From: Stramonita haemastoma
Taxonomy: Eukaryota; Mollusca; Gastropoda; Neogastropoda; Muricidae
Length of the DNA stretch: 22,500 nt
Direction of reading: 5' to 3'
NCBI GenBank assembly: GCA_030674155.1
Contig: CM060324.1
Location: forward strand, 61,119,280-61,141,779
In this document: positions 9,050-19,227 of the stretch, piece after piece
How the letters are laid out: each line of letters opens with the position of its first letter
How positions within the stretch are numbered: the stretch's first letter is position 1
Position numbers and translations under genes: made by a program
The notes under the pieces: generated by a model
What the model was told of the DNA's origin: nothing
Databases searched by the model: none
Seen by the model: the letters and a program-made list of their open reading frames with translations, nothing else

Positions 9050-9660
9050 ACAAAGACTTCACAATTGGTGACAGAGCTACATACAGTTTTAAAACAGAAT
9101 GATGCCAAACACAAAACAAATCAATTCTGAGAACGAAACAGATTTGTGAAGAAAAACAGTTTTCCATTAGTTCTTTCAACAGAATCAATTTTCTGGGGAC
9201 GGGGTGGCCTTTGGTTGTCAGGGTGATGCGCACGTGATCTGCTGGACCCAGGTTCCAATCTCGTTCAAGAAGATATTTCCTCTGGGTTTAACATCAGTGC
9301 CGACTCCACTCTTCCCAAAAGTCCTTCGAATGAGACTATAAACCAAGCTCCCGTGTGCGAACACACGAAGAACTTGTGCACATGATAAATCCCGTTCTGC
9401 TTTCCGGAAGAGTAGACCATTGTGTGCCAGTGGGTATGGATGACAAAGTTGACAAGTCTCCATACACACGGGGACTAGATGTAAATAAAAGCACATGAGC
9501 GCTTATTCCATTATCCTCGAAATAAAAGAATAAAAAAGAGGGAAAATCAGTCTGAAAACAGTGACAGAATCTAATGAACAGTGTGGCTTCTGTCGTCAGC
9601 CATTGACATCGACAAAAACGCAATCTTGACAACCTAAACAAGCAAACGATCAAAAAGAGA
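9050..9660 (+). repeat. Rep1 copy 4, interrupted by SINE-C
   Basis: The left part ends aacagttttccattagttct then cagaatcaattttctgg (to 9196). The right part resumes ggaaaatcagtctgaaaaca at 9541 and continues into the core taatgaacagtgtggcttct, gtcgtcagccattg (9568-9606). The uninterrupted paralog at 15617-15720 has the same left and right strings joined, so the SINE between them is an insertion. Confidence 0.7.
9197..9540 (+). mobile_element. SINE-C copy 1 (near full length, inside Rep1)
   Basis: The tRNA-like head has a B box, ggttccaatct, at 9251-9261. The upstream A box is weak. The body contains gagactataaaccaagctcc, cgtgtgcgaacacac and aaatcccgttctgctttccg. It ends cctcgaaataaaagaataaa (about 9517-9536), an A-rich tail shared with the copy at 18062 and, in reverse complement, those at 9857 and 17057. 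The actataaacc...cccgtgtgc block resembles a lophotrochozoan SINE body known to me from memory. It would be RNA polymerase III transcribed and moved by a LINE in trans. Confidence 0.75.
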
Positions 9661-9856
9661 AGGAACTGAGAACACGATCAGAAAAAGCAACAGTAACAAT
9701 TTAATGGACAACGACTGAAAATGACGGTCACAGTTAGAGTATGGTTTGGCACACATTGCACATATGGACGGACATTTGACACATGTCTTTAACCCTAATT
9801 ATTAGTATGTAGTAAAATAGTAAGCCATTCCCTTTAAATGATGTGTGTGTGTGTGT

Positions 9857-10047
9857 TTATTTTATTTTTATTTATTTATTTATTCTTTTATATCGAGGAT
9901 AACAGAATAAGCAATCAAGTGCTTTTTTTTCATCCGGTCCCCGTGTGTATGCAGTTTTGTAAATATTGTCATCTGTTTCCACCGGCACACGATGGCCTAC
10001 TCTTACGAAAAGCGGAACAGGATTTAACGTGTGCGCAAGATTTGTGT

Positions 10048-10049
<2 letters not shown>
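9857..10049 (-). mobile_element. SINE-C copy 2, 5'-truncated
   Basis: The reverse complement of the SINE-C 3' half: atatcgaggataacagaata, ggtccccgtgtgtatgcag, actcttacgaaaagcggaac. The A-rich tail appears as ttatttatttattctttta at the left edge. On its own strand the 5' part is lost where the GT tract begins at 10050. Confidence 0.8.

Positions 10050-10122
<73 letters not shown>
10050..10122. repeat. (GT)n microsatellite
   Basis: About 36 GT units sit exactly between the truncated SINE-C and the LINE-III 3' tail. Confidence 0.98.
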
Positions 10123-10125
<3 letters not shown>

Positions 10126-10694
10126 GTCATGTCAAGTCAAAATTTTATTTCCAGATGGTACATTGAGTAAGCAATAAATTTGCTTTTCTTCATCAAGCCA
10201 TCTATCTAACAAAAAAAATTAAAACAAAACAAAACAATTTTAAAAACCCTAAAGACCACTTGAACAAAAAATCCAATCCATAACACTTAAACCAACCAAA
10301 AACTTCAATCCGACAAACCACCCATAACGACAATGATGCAATTTTACAATAACATGATAATCACCCAGCATCACCTAAAGCAACAACACAATAACAACAA
10401 AAAACCCCAAATGAAATGAAATAAAATAAATTTAAGATAAAACCTATTGAAAAGGACCGGGGCAAAGGAGGGGAGGAAGGAGGAATGGAAGAACACAATC
10501 AGCAAAACAAAGACAATGACAACAACACAAGTTCTACAAACAATCAAAAACCTAATGATACTTTTAAAAAAATCAGTCAGCTAGACTATCAAACCAATAC
10601 AATAACAATGTGTGTGTGCCATACCAATACCAATAATCCCAATCATTAAGAACACCTAAAACAACATTCATCACAAAACCTGTCAAACTGGGTT

Positions 10695-10737
10695 AAAAAA
10701 AAAAAAAAAAAAGAGGGAGGGGGGGGGGGGGGGGGGA
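10695..10737. repeat. Poly(A) followed by poly(G)
   Basis: A run of about 17-18 A, then gagggagg, then an uninterrupted run of about 18 G ending at 10736. The G run could form G-quadruplex structures. Confidence 0.95.
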
Positions 10738-11172
10738 GACATGACAAAAAATATCATCACAATATCATCACTTCATCCATTTGGATTTTTCCTTTCCACA
10801 CGTATAAAATTTGTAAATTATGCATGTGCTTGTTTTGATTGCTCACATGCTTTCATAAGCATTAACATTAACTTAAGAATTAAAAAAACCCAAACCTAAA
10901 AAACAACAACAAACAAACAAAAAACGAAACAAAAAACCACCAACAAAAGAAACCCCTCTCACTTTTCCCCTCTCTTCCCATACACACAAAGCTTGTAACA
11001 GTGCAATATTTCCAGTCCCTAAAATCACATCTAAAATATGTTCAAGGGATGCATGAAGTGCTGCTTCATCTGTTGTAATCATGGTTTATTGATTTGTAAT
11101 TCAGTTCCTAGACATTTTCTCATTAAGTGATTTTTCATCTGTGTCTTGAACTGATTTTTGTTTTGATACATC

Positions 11173-11700
11173 TTAAATTGAGAGTTTGTTCCATAGATTA
11201 CTTCCTGAATATAAGGAGATTGTTTTGTAGAAATTATTTCTGAGTCTTGGAAGTGTTAGTAGGTGATTATTCCTGTTCTCAATGATTTTGAAGCAAGTAG
11301 TGATTTTTGGAAAGGCATTTCCATTGATAACTTTCTGTACAAACGTGGCTTCATTGAAATGAAGTCTGTTTTGGAAAGTTAGAATATGTCTTTGCTTATA
11401 ATCGTTGATATTTGTTAGGGAACTTGTTTTTAATAGAACAAGTTTGGGTTCTCTTTTGTATAATTGATGAATGAATTTCAAATGTTTCACTACAGCTGTC
11501 CCAAAGAGATAAAGCATAGTCCAGATAGACAAAATATGGCCGCACAAAAAAGTTTGTGTGAATTGATAATTCAGGAAGTGTTTTATTTTAGATAACTGAA
11601 CTAACTTGTTGCCAAAACCTTTTACTAATGCCATCACATGTTCAGTCCAAATAAGATTTTTGTCAATAATTTTGAATTTTGTGGGAGTTGACTTCTTCAA
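11173..11700 (-). pseudogene. LINE-III ORF2 C-terminal part
   Basis: An open segment of about 175 codons on the minus strand that begins after the frameshift near 11663. It reads FKIIDKNLIWTEHVMALVKG, GNKLVQLSKIKHFL, then a C-terminal region ending NNFYKTISLYSGSNLWNKLS before the stop at about 11173. The thumb-region W-T-E-H-V and K-L-x-x-L-x-x-x-K box and the terminal S-G-x-x-x-W-N motif are characteristic of LINE ORF2 ends. There is a possible second frameshift in the central region, where the usual W-x-x-x-A-R segment is not clear. It is non-functional as an isolated piece. Confidence 0.8.
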
Positions 11701-12082
11701 TTACTCTTTTATCTAAAAACAGAGGTAGAAATTTATTTTTCATTTTTTGCCTTTTCTGTCTTGCTAATACATACATACGCTTTGTTTTTCGTACATTTAA
11801 GGACATATGGTTTAATTGAGTCCAAGTAATCAATCTGTCAATACTGTTTTGAAGTTTGAGTGTTAGTGTCTAAAGGTTAAAGTCACTACAATAGAGGGAT
11901 GTGTCATCAGCAAACGTTTCACAGCTACATTTCAAAAATAAAGGTAAGTCATTTACATAGATTGAAAATAAAAGGGGACCCAATACTGATCCTCGTGGAA
12001 CTCCGTGTTAAACAGATATCATTTCTGATGTTTGATTGTTTGTAGTTACTAGCTGTTTCCTATCTGTCAAAGAACTTTCTAA
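11663..12082 (-). pseudogene. LINE-III RT motifs B and C segment
   Basis: On the minus strand one frame reads LESSLTDRKQLVTTNN, then after a stop GVPRGSVLGPLLFSIYVNDL (RT motif B and the following helix, about 12006-11947) and FADDTSLYC, with the catalytic FADD at 11914-11903. A second in-frame stop follows after DFNL. The reading continues TWTQLNHMSLNVRKTKRM, and a frameshift near 11663 leads into the C-terminal piece. The catalytic pair is intact, but the two stops and the frameshift make the copy inactive. Confidence 0.85.
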
Positions 12083-12102
12083 AAGAGTGATCAATTCTGT
12101 TG

Positions 12103-12709
12103 CTAGTTTATACAGGTGAAGTTTTCCAATAGCAACGATTGATCAATAGTATCAAATGCTTTTTCAAAGTCAACACAAATAAAACCTGTATATTCATATT
12201 CATTTATGTTATGTAGGAGACTGTCCGTAAGTTGAGTGAGAGCTGAGGAGTGATCAATAACATCAAATGCTTTTTCAAAGTCAACAAAAATAAGACCTGT
12301 ATATTTATTTTCATTTATGTTATGTAGGAGATTGTCCATAAGTTGAGTAAGAGCTGTGTGACAGGAATAGTTTTTACGAAAACCTGACTGATCTTTATTC
12401 ATTAGATTGTTGTTTATAAAGTAGGAATATACAGATTTTTGGATATGTTTTTCGATGGGTTTAGATAAGATAGAGAGAATTGAAATTGGTCTGTATTTTG
12501 AAGGGCAAGAAGAGTCACCTGATTTGTGGACTGGTATGACTTTTGCCCTTTTAAAGGTGAGAGGAAATTGTTTTTCTCTATGCACATGGTATACAAATAT
12601 GTCAGTGTTTCAACTAAATTGGACCTGAAAGTTTCATTAATCTTCCATCCAGATTGTCTAGATGGCGTGTTCTGGAATTTGTTTGGAGAGATAGGCTTTC
12701 CAACACGTC
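12103..12709 (-). pseudogene. LINE-III RT N-terminal part with duplicated motif A
   Basis: Read on the minus strand: LDNLDGRLMKLSGPI (12709 down to about 12615), a frameshift, then FKRAKVIPVHKSGD, SKYRPISILSILSKPIEKHI, LMNKDQSGFRKNYSCHTALT and motif A, FVDFEKAFDVIDH. Directly after it the segment from ALTQL to FEKAFD is repeated (ALTQLTDSLLHNINE, CVDFEKAFDTIDQ), giving two copies of motif A 37 residues apart. The frame closes at 12103, and some sequence between motif A and the next segment is missing. The family normally has one motif A per RT, so this arrangement is abnormal and presumably non-functional. Confidence 0.9.
12141..12362 (-). repeat. 111-bp tandem duplication inside LINE-III RT
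   Basis: Units are 12141-12251 and 12252-12362. The first 105 positions differ at 9 sites, mostly transitions. The last six differ at five, which marks the unit edge. 111 is divisible by 3, so the frame is kept. Confidence 0.93.
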
Positions 12710-12735
12710 TATGATTGTCATCGGGAGTATTTGGA

Positions 12736-12736
<1 letters not shown>

Positions 12737-12820
<84 letters not shown>

Positions 12821-12875
12821 TGTGTCTGTGTCTGTGTCTGTGTCTGTGTGTCTGTGTGTCTGTGTGTCTGTCTGT

Positions 12876-12907
<32 letters not shown>

Positions 12908-12950
12908 CTGTGTGTGTCTGTGTGTGTGTCTGTGTGTGTGTCTGTGTGTG
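12737..12950. repeat. (TG)n/(TGTC)n compound microsatellite
   Basis: About 40 TG units are followed by interspersed TGTC and TGTGTC variants to 12950. It lies at the 5' edge of LINE-III. Confidence 0.97.
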
Positions 12951-12965
12951 CATGCGAACATGTAG

Positions 12966-13260
12966 GTACTCTTACATGTAAAATAAATAAAATAAATAAT
13001 AAAGAAAAAATAATAAAAATGTCTTATACTCGATTAAACAATTTCAAACCCTGTATTTTCATCACATTAGAGACAGATATTTCTTTAACCACAGAGGACA
13101 GAAGAAAAACAAACAAAAACAGGGTATTTATTGTGTTTGATGGAATTAATGACGTTAGGTGATTTCGTTTTGGAATGAAGCATGTTTATGTTATCTTCCT
13201 TTTTTGTTTGTTGCTTTTTATTAAAATGAAAAATAATTTGCATTAGACATTAATTTGTGA
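12966..13260. other. AT-rich DNA without a gene
   Basis: Starts with an aaataaataaaataaataat-like low-complexity run. Otherwise nothing was recognised. Confidence 0.45.
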
Positions 13261-14040
13261 TTTTGATTTGCTGGGTTTTGGCCCGTGTCCTCACAAAACT
13301 GTAAGGAGCCAATACATATTAATATCAGGTCGTTGAGGGGCCTCTGACCACAGAGGCCCTGCACTAATGCAGAATCTTTGGAGAGGAGGCGGCTGCTGTT
13401 TCGGAAATTGGGCAGAAATTTGATTATAGTGGAAATGCCTTGCCCACAGTACATCCCAACTTTCTCGGCCAAGTGGGCACAAGTACAGTCATCATTAGAG
13501 ATGTTCTCCAAAGGCCAACCAGCCCCCAGGGTTGCAGCACATGACTGTGCAAGTCAAGCCTCCTGGTCAGAGAGTCATAGTCGACCACTGAAGACTAAGC
13601 TGTAAAGTGGAATTCCATGAGTGGGAAAGTCACTGATTTGCTGTTGCCCCCTGCATCAATGGTTGAATCAAGAACTGTGATAAAAAAAAACCCAGCAGGT
13701 GCTGAAGGTATAGATAGATATATTCTTCATCTTCTGTGTTCCCTAGCCAAAACAATATTGGGAACAATGCGTAGTGTCTGGTCTTCTCCTGTGCTTGTCA
13801 CTCTGCAGGAGGTCTGCTCGCTAGCCTCAGCCCTCACTTTCCCGACTTCAGGGCAGCCCATCAGAAAGTTTATCGGAGAAAGAAGTCAGATTTACTTGAA
13901 AAAAGCATGAGAATGGGCTTGGTAGGCAGAAAGTAAGCTTAAGAGGCAGAGGATAAGAGGGGTAAGGAGAAAGACAGAAACAAAGGGAGCGATAGAAAAG
14001 AGTAAATTTCTAGCACAGGCTTTCCAGAAGATAGGGGTAC
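13261..14040. other. Less AT-rich unclassified segment
   Basis: This region is richer in G and C than its surroundings and free of microsatellites. Frames of 60-100 codons exist on both strands (for example 13511 down to 13221, and 13617-13910), but none shows a recognisable domain, and nothing shows they are translated. The right end (13965-14035) has gacagaaacaaaggga and tttccagaagatagggg, weakly like 6915-6970 beside Rep2. It could be unique intergenic DNA, an unknown transposon or a host exon. Confidence 0.35.
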
Positions 14041-14058
14041 TTATTTATATACTGAAAG

Positions 14059-14074
14059 CCCCCCCCCCCCCCCC
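14059..14074. repeat. Poly(C) run of 16
   Basis: Uninterrupted C16 upstream of the compound microsatellite. It is G-rich on the minus strand. Confidence 0.97.
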
Positions 14075-14093
14075 GGCATTTCCAGGGATATAT

Positions 14094-14096
<3 letters not shown>

Positions 14097-14149
<53 letters not shown>

Positions 14150-14170
14150 CACACACACACACACACATAC

Positions 14171-14245
<75 letters not shown>

Positions 14246-14313
14246 TAGATAATATAATATATAATATAGATATAATAGATAATATATGCGCGCAAGTGTG
14301 ATGATTGTCGTGT

Positions 14314-14390
<77 letters not shown>

Positions 14391-14395
14391 TGTGT
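14097..14395. repeat. Compound (CA)n-(GATA)n-AT-(GT)n locus
   Basis: CA units at 14097-14166, about 20 GATA units at 14168-14246, an AT-rich palindromic stretch to about 14290, then about 40 GT units at 14315-14395. The CA and GT blocks are complementary inverted arms around an interior of about 150 bp. Confidence 0.97.
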
Positions 14396-14439
14396 GAATT
14401 AATTGAGTAATATTAAAATGAAAAAATCAAAATCAGCTA

Positions 14440-14845
14440 GTATCCTTTTTACATCTAGAGCTAATCCCTAAACGAATCATATTCTGAAAAAAAAGAATCT
14501 AAACAGTTTGTCTTGAACTAGCTAATTAAATTTTTGCATTATATGCAGTGTTTGCGCATAATTTTAACGTTTTGTCATTTTTATTTTATACTTCACAATG
14601 GTTTTCGGGCTACGCTTTTCTGGATCCGAGCAGATACGAAAAAAAAACCCATGCCAAACATGTCTGACTAGAATTGGTAATGAAGTTTACATGAAAAAAG
14701 ACCTAGATCCTTCAGCTTAGTTTAAGAAAAGCCCCATCTTTCCAAAAATGTCTTTCTTCAAACGATTTAAGATTTTTTGGACAAACAATATGGCTTCTGA
14801 CATAACGAGGTCGAAGCCCACAAATATAGCAAACACACAGACACA
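14440..14845 (+). repeat. Rep1 copy 5
   Basis: Long match with 1088-1440: gctaattaaatttttgcatt, tttgcgcataattttaacgt, the aattggtaatgaagtttaca block and the core caaacaatatggcttctgac at 14784-14803. The tail acacagacacagacactgac runs straight into the following CA tract. Confidence 0.6.
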
Positions 14846-15271
<426 letters not shown>

Positions 15272-15612
15272 CGGACGCTACAGCCGAGCAGTTAAGACCG
15301 TTCGATTTCAATCTGATGGTTCCATGAAAATGTGGGTTTGAATCTCGGCAACGTCTGGTGAATTCAGGGTGGGGATATTTACAATCTCCCAGGTCAACTT
15401 CAAGTGCATAACTGCTGATGTCTTAACTCCTTTCGTGTATATGCATATGCCAAAAAAAACCCCAAAACCCCCAAAAACAAAATATGCACGTCCTATTTTT
15501 CATGTCATTGTTCGGTGGGGTACAGAAACACAAACACACCAGCATTCATCCCCGAAGTCGGATTGCGGCTACCTTCATGATGGGCAAAAACGAGTTGCAA
15601 AAATCTCACCAG
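15272..15612 (+). mobile_element. SINE-A copy 2
   Basis: A box cagccgagcagtt at 15281-15293, B box ggtttgaatct at about 15335-15345. The body follows copy 1 throughout: agggtggggatatttacaat, caggtcaacttcaagtgca, gttcggtggggtacagaaac, cccgaagtcggattgcgg. An A/C-rich low-complexity patch (about 15449-15481) is extra relative to copy 1. Rep1 copy 6 follows immediately. Confidence 0.85.
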
Positions 15613-15790
15613 AGAAACAGTTTTTCCATCAGTTCTTAAGCAGAATCCAGGTTTTCTAGAACAAAGCAATCTGAAAACAATTACGGCTTCTAATGAACAA
15701 TACGGCTTCTGTCATCAGCCATTGCAGTCTACACAATGCAATCAGAGCAACTCAAAGAACACAAAATATCAACAAGGAAATCAACAAAAT
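15613..15790 (+). repeat. Rep1 copy 6 (uninterrupted)
   Basis: aacagtttttccatcagttc, cagaatccaggttttctaga, acaaagcaatctgaaaacaa, then the core taatgaacaatacggcttct, gtcatcagccattgcagtct and acacaatgcaatcagagca. This copy shows the empty site for SINE-C in copy 4. The A-rich tail leads into the GA tract. Confidence 0.7.
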
Positions 15791-15824
15791 CAAAGAATAG
15801 ACAAAAAATCGAAAGATTGATAAA

Positions 15825-15828
<4 letters not shown>

Positions 15829-15908
<80 letters not shown>

Positions 15909-15956
15909 GACAGAGAGAGACAGAGAGAGACAGAGAGAGACAGAGAGAGACAGAGT
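15829..15956. repeat. (GA)n microsatellite with CAGAGAGA variants
   Basis: About 36 GA units (15829-15900), then 10-bp repeats of cagagagaga to about 15956. It sits on the 3' side of Rep1 copy 6. Confidence 0.97.
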
Positions 15957-15959
15957 GAG

Positions 15960-16168
15960 TCACACAATTGAACAGTTAAAATAAAAACATCCACAATGAA
16001 GTAAAAGATCAAAATGAAAGGAGATGGCAGTGAATGATTACAATCAGTGTCTGCACAAGTTTTGCATTCACAAGGCAACATTCTACACAGGCATTTGTGC
16101 CACAGTTAAAAGCCAAATTCATACGATGATGTAATTATTCAAATTGCAATGTATGTGTGTGTGTGTCT
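15960..16168. other. No feature recognised
   Basis: AT-rich DNA with a short GT run at 16155-16165 just before the G run. Confidence 0.4.
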
Positions 16169-16184
16169 GGGGGGGGGGGGGGGG
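16169..16184. repeat. Poly(G) run of 16
   Basis: Uninterrupted G16 directly beside the LINE 3' tail that follows. Confidence 0.97.
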
Positions 16185-16186
16185 AG

Positions 16187-16440
16187 TTGAAAGTCAAAGT
16201 CAAAATTAAAGTCAATATCTAGCTTTCATAACATTGAATTAGCATTACATTTAGTTTTCATCAAACCACCATCAGACCCCAGACCCCTAAACAAACAACA
16301 AAACAAAACAAAATCAAACAACACCTTTAACAATCTAACCAAAAGGAAAGTAGAAAAAACAACAAATAGTAATACAAAGATAGAAGACAAGTAAAACAAC
16401 CACAAAAGAAAAGCCATCAATGTTAGAAACAAACACATAT
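16187..16440 (-). mobile_element. Solo LINE-III-like 3' end
   Basis: The plus strand reads aagtcaaagtcaaaattaaa, then tcaatatc...cattgaattagcatt...ttttcatcaaaccacc, and then an A/C-rich tract. It parallels 10127-10240 (aagtcatgtcaagtcaaaat, cattgagtaagcaataaatt, ttcttcatcaagcca). It is therefore probably a 5'-truncated minus-strand copy consisting only of 3' UTR with its TTGAC-type tail. Confidence 0.55.
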
Positions 16441-16481
16441 CACTTCACACTCTGCACACGCGCGCTCGTGTGCGCGCGTGC

Positions 16482-16482
<1 letters not shown>

Positions 16483-16568
<86 letters not shown>
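16483..16568. repeat. (GT)n microsatellite
   Basis: About 42 GT units with one GG slip near 16532. Preceded by alternating cgcgcgctcgtgtgcgcgcg. Confidence 0.97.
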
Positions 16569-17056
<488 letters not shown>

Positions 17057-17290
17057 TTTTTAAAATTTTATTTTCATTTCATTCTTTGATACCGAGGATA
17101 ATGGAATACGCACTCGTGTGCTTTTTTACATCCAGTCCCCATGTGTATGCAATTTTGTAAATCTTGTCATCTGTTCCCACCGGCACATGATGACCTACTC
17201 TTACGAAAAGCGGAACAGGATTTAACGTGTGCGCAAGATGTTCTGCGTGCGTTCGCACACGGGGCCTCGGTTTATAGTCTCATCCGAAGG
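17057..17290 (-). mobile_element. SINE-C copy 3, 5'-truncated
   Basis: Reverse complement of SINE-C: ataccgaggataatggaata, cagtccccatgtgtatgcaa, actcttacgaaaagcggaac, gttcgcacacggggcctcgg, tttatagtctcatccgaag. It is longer than copy 2 and stops where the GGTGT repeats start, before the tRNA-like head. Confidence 0.8.
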
Positions 17291-17400
17291 TGGTTGTGGT
17301 GGGTGTGGTGTGGTGTGGTGTGGTGTGGTGTGGTGTGGGTGTGTGTGTGGTGTGGTGTGTGTGGAGGGGTGTCGTTGTGGTATGATGTGGGTGTGTGGTG

Positions 17401-17472
<72 letters not shown>

Positions 17473-17480
17473 ATGAGTGG
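17291..17480. repeat. GGTGT-type repeat grading into (GT)n
   Basis: Irregular ggtgtggtgtgg pentamers (17291-17400) lead into about 33 GT units (17402-17469). Confidence 0.95.
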
Positions 17481-17499
17481 GTGTGTGGGTATGTGTGTG

Positions 17500-17549
17500 T
17501 GTTGTTGTTGTTGTTGCTGTTGTTGTTGTCTTCAAATAAATGTCTGTTT

Positions 17550-17631
<82 letters not shown>

Positions 17632-17640
17632 CGTGCGTAT
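17500..17640. repeat. (GTT)n then (GT)n microsatellites
   Basis: About ten GTT units with one GCT (17500-17529), a 20-bp spacer, then about 40 GT units (17550-17629). Confidence 0.96.
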
Positions 17641-17919
17641 GTGTGTGGTGTTTGTGTGCACGCGTGCGTGCGCGCGTGCGTGTGTGCGTGTGTGTGTTTC
17701 TGCGTGATTATGCACATGTAAATGCACAAAGACACATATAGGAATAGTTTTAATAGACAATAATGTTATTTTGAAGTGTCAGATATTTTTGTTTAATGCG
17801 CTGAAACCATTTCGGATGTCCCTCTTTTTTCCATAACTGCATGCCAGGCAGGTACAATTTTCACTGTCTTTTAGACAGCTGTATGACGGACAGGGGGTTT
17901 GTCTTTGATCTTCTGCCTG

Positions 17920-18052
<133 letters not shown>

Positions 18053-18061
18053 GAAGAGTTA

Positions 18062-18195
18062 AAGCATTGTGGCCAATGTGTGCCGTCTGAAACGGATAAC
18101 AAAACTTACAAACCTGCATACATATGCGGACTGGATGTAAGAAAAGCACACGATTGCTTATTCTATTCTCCTCGAAATAAAAGAATAAAAAAGAA
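18062..18195 (+). mobile_element. SINE-C copy 4, 3' half
   Basis: ccaatgtgtgccgtctgaaa, gcatacatatgcggactgga and ctcctcgaaataaaagaata match the 3' half of copy 1 at 9415-9540. The head is absent; a CA tract lies upstream. Confidence 0.75.
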
Positions 18196-18393
18196 AAAAA
18201 AGCACTGACAGGTCGGCACTCAAATCATCCTAACCTGCAGGGCTGGAACAGTTCCGTTACCAGCCTTAATCCACAAGGCATCAGGGCGATGCAAGGTGTT
18301 GATTTGACGAGTAAGCAGGAACTACAACACAGCACTCTTCACAACTGCCTGCTGTTGCCGCCTCCTCTGTGGCATACAAGGTTAAGGTAAAAG

Positions 18394-18547
18394 GTAAAGG
18401 TGCCCCATAACCTGTGTGGTCGTAGAGGAGCAAGGCATCAGAGACCTCAGCTTCTCTTGGGGCCAGCATATTGAGGGCGGCGCCCATCTCCTATCCCTCG
18501 CTGCTTTACCTTCCCTGACCCTAAAGAGGACAGATACCCATTTACAC
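18394..18547 (-). mobile_element. SINE-B copy 2, 3' part only
   Basis: On the minus strand: gtaaatgggtatctgtcctc, tagggtcagggaaggtaaag, cagcgagggataggagatgg, gcgccgccctcaatatgctg, gctgaggtctctgatgcctt and the end accacacagg. It lacks the tRNA/5S head (5' truncation at 18547). It gives the best view of the SINE segment missing at the LINE-II insertion site. Confidence 0.85.
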
Positions 18548-18747
18548 ATTACATTGGCATACAGCAAGAGAAATATGAACGTATGGTTGTGTCGCCTAGG
18601 ATCTTTTTTAAACGAGTTATCACACTGTGTGCCGGAGATTGACTGTCAAATGCACTGACCACATTCCTGTCAAACTGCATAACTAAAGCTTCAGGTATGT
18701 GTGTTTCTACTACTCCCTGAAGGCTAACATGGGTTAAGGGAAGATAA

Positions 18748-18984
18748 GGGGGATCGGTGGTCTAGAGGTAACGCCCCTGCCTACAAAACGAAAAGTCCGA
18801 GTCGACAGTGTGCGGTGGTTTGATCTCCGTTTTGGGCCCCAAATCCTCCTCCCCCATCCATTAGACTGTGAGTGGTGGTGTTGTTGCTAATCTTTCGGAT
18901 ATCGCGTATGTTACACTTAATCAATTCGCGCATGTTAAAAAATAGAACGGCGAAAAGAGGGTTGTCCCCGGCAAAAGTATGTAG
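18748..18984 (+). mobile_element. SINE-D, 5' part (tRNA-derived)
   Basis: The tRNA-like head gggatcggtggtctagaggt (18750-18769) contains the A box tggtctagaggta. The B box is degenerate (ggtttgatctcc near 18818). The body has gctaatctttcggat and gagggttgtccccggcaaaa. From memory the same order is widespread in mollusc SINEs, followed there by a tctgtagaaaaatccact-like block. Here that continuation is lost after about 18984 and picks up again near 19228. Confidence 0.7.
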
Positions 18985-19227
18985 TTGTGACGGGGCGGTA
19001 ATTAGATGTACTTCCCATGCGATCGGAATTGCCAATCGCAGCGTCGTAGATCTAACGTTAGATCCACACCGTCCGTTGCATGCACTTTGCCCGTAGCGGT
19101 AAAATGTAGTATTTATACAGCCTCTTTAAAGAGGCCACATTCCCACTGTCTGACCGTGCTGTTGTTGCCGAGAAGTTGTACAGAGTCGCGGCAGATCACA
19201 CATCTGCACTCTGTTACATAGTAAACA
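18985..19227. other. About 245-bp insert inside SINE-D with two palindromes
   Basis: The sequence is foreign to the SINE body and matches nothing else seen in the window. It contains perfect 16-bp palindromes at 19049-19064 (gatctaacgttagatc) and 19120-19135 (gcctctttaaagaggc). No protein-coding frame stands out. The borders are approximate and no clean target-site duplication was found. Confidence 0.5.

Larger units (their letters stand above)
10124..12735 (-). mobile_element. LINE-III: minus-strand non-LTR retrotransposon
   Basis: The longest transposon here. Read on the minus strand it starts within the RT domain near 12735, continues to the end of ORF2 at about 11173, then has a roughly 1-kb T/G-rich 3' UTR. 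It ends ctggaaataaaattttgac then ttgacatgac (plus-strand gtcatgtcaagtcaaaat at 10127-10144). The terminal TTGAC repeat resembles the tail of LINE-II. The 3' UTR is interrupted by a T17/C18-type homopolymer pair (10696-10736). Upstream, the long TG/TGTC tract at 12737 marks where similarity ends, so the endonuclease half is missing. The RT style suggests the Jockey/CR1/L2 group; the clade is not certain. Confidence 0.8.

Noticed and set aside
13221..13511. A 96-codon minus-strand gene
   Set aside because: No recognisable domain and no evidence of splicing or expression; an overlapping frame of similar size exists on the other strand.
18748..18830. A tRNA gene (tggtctagaggta head)
   Set aside because: Degenerate B box and a downstream SINE body; better explained as the head of SINE-D.
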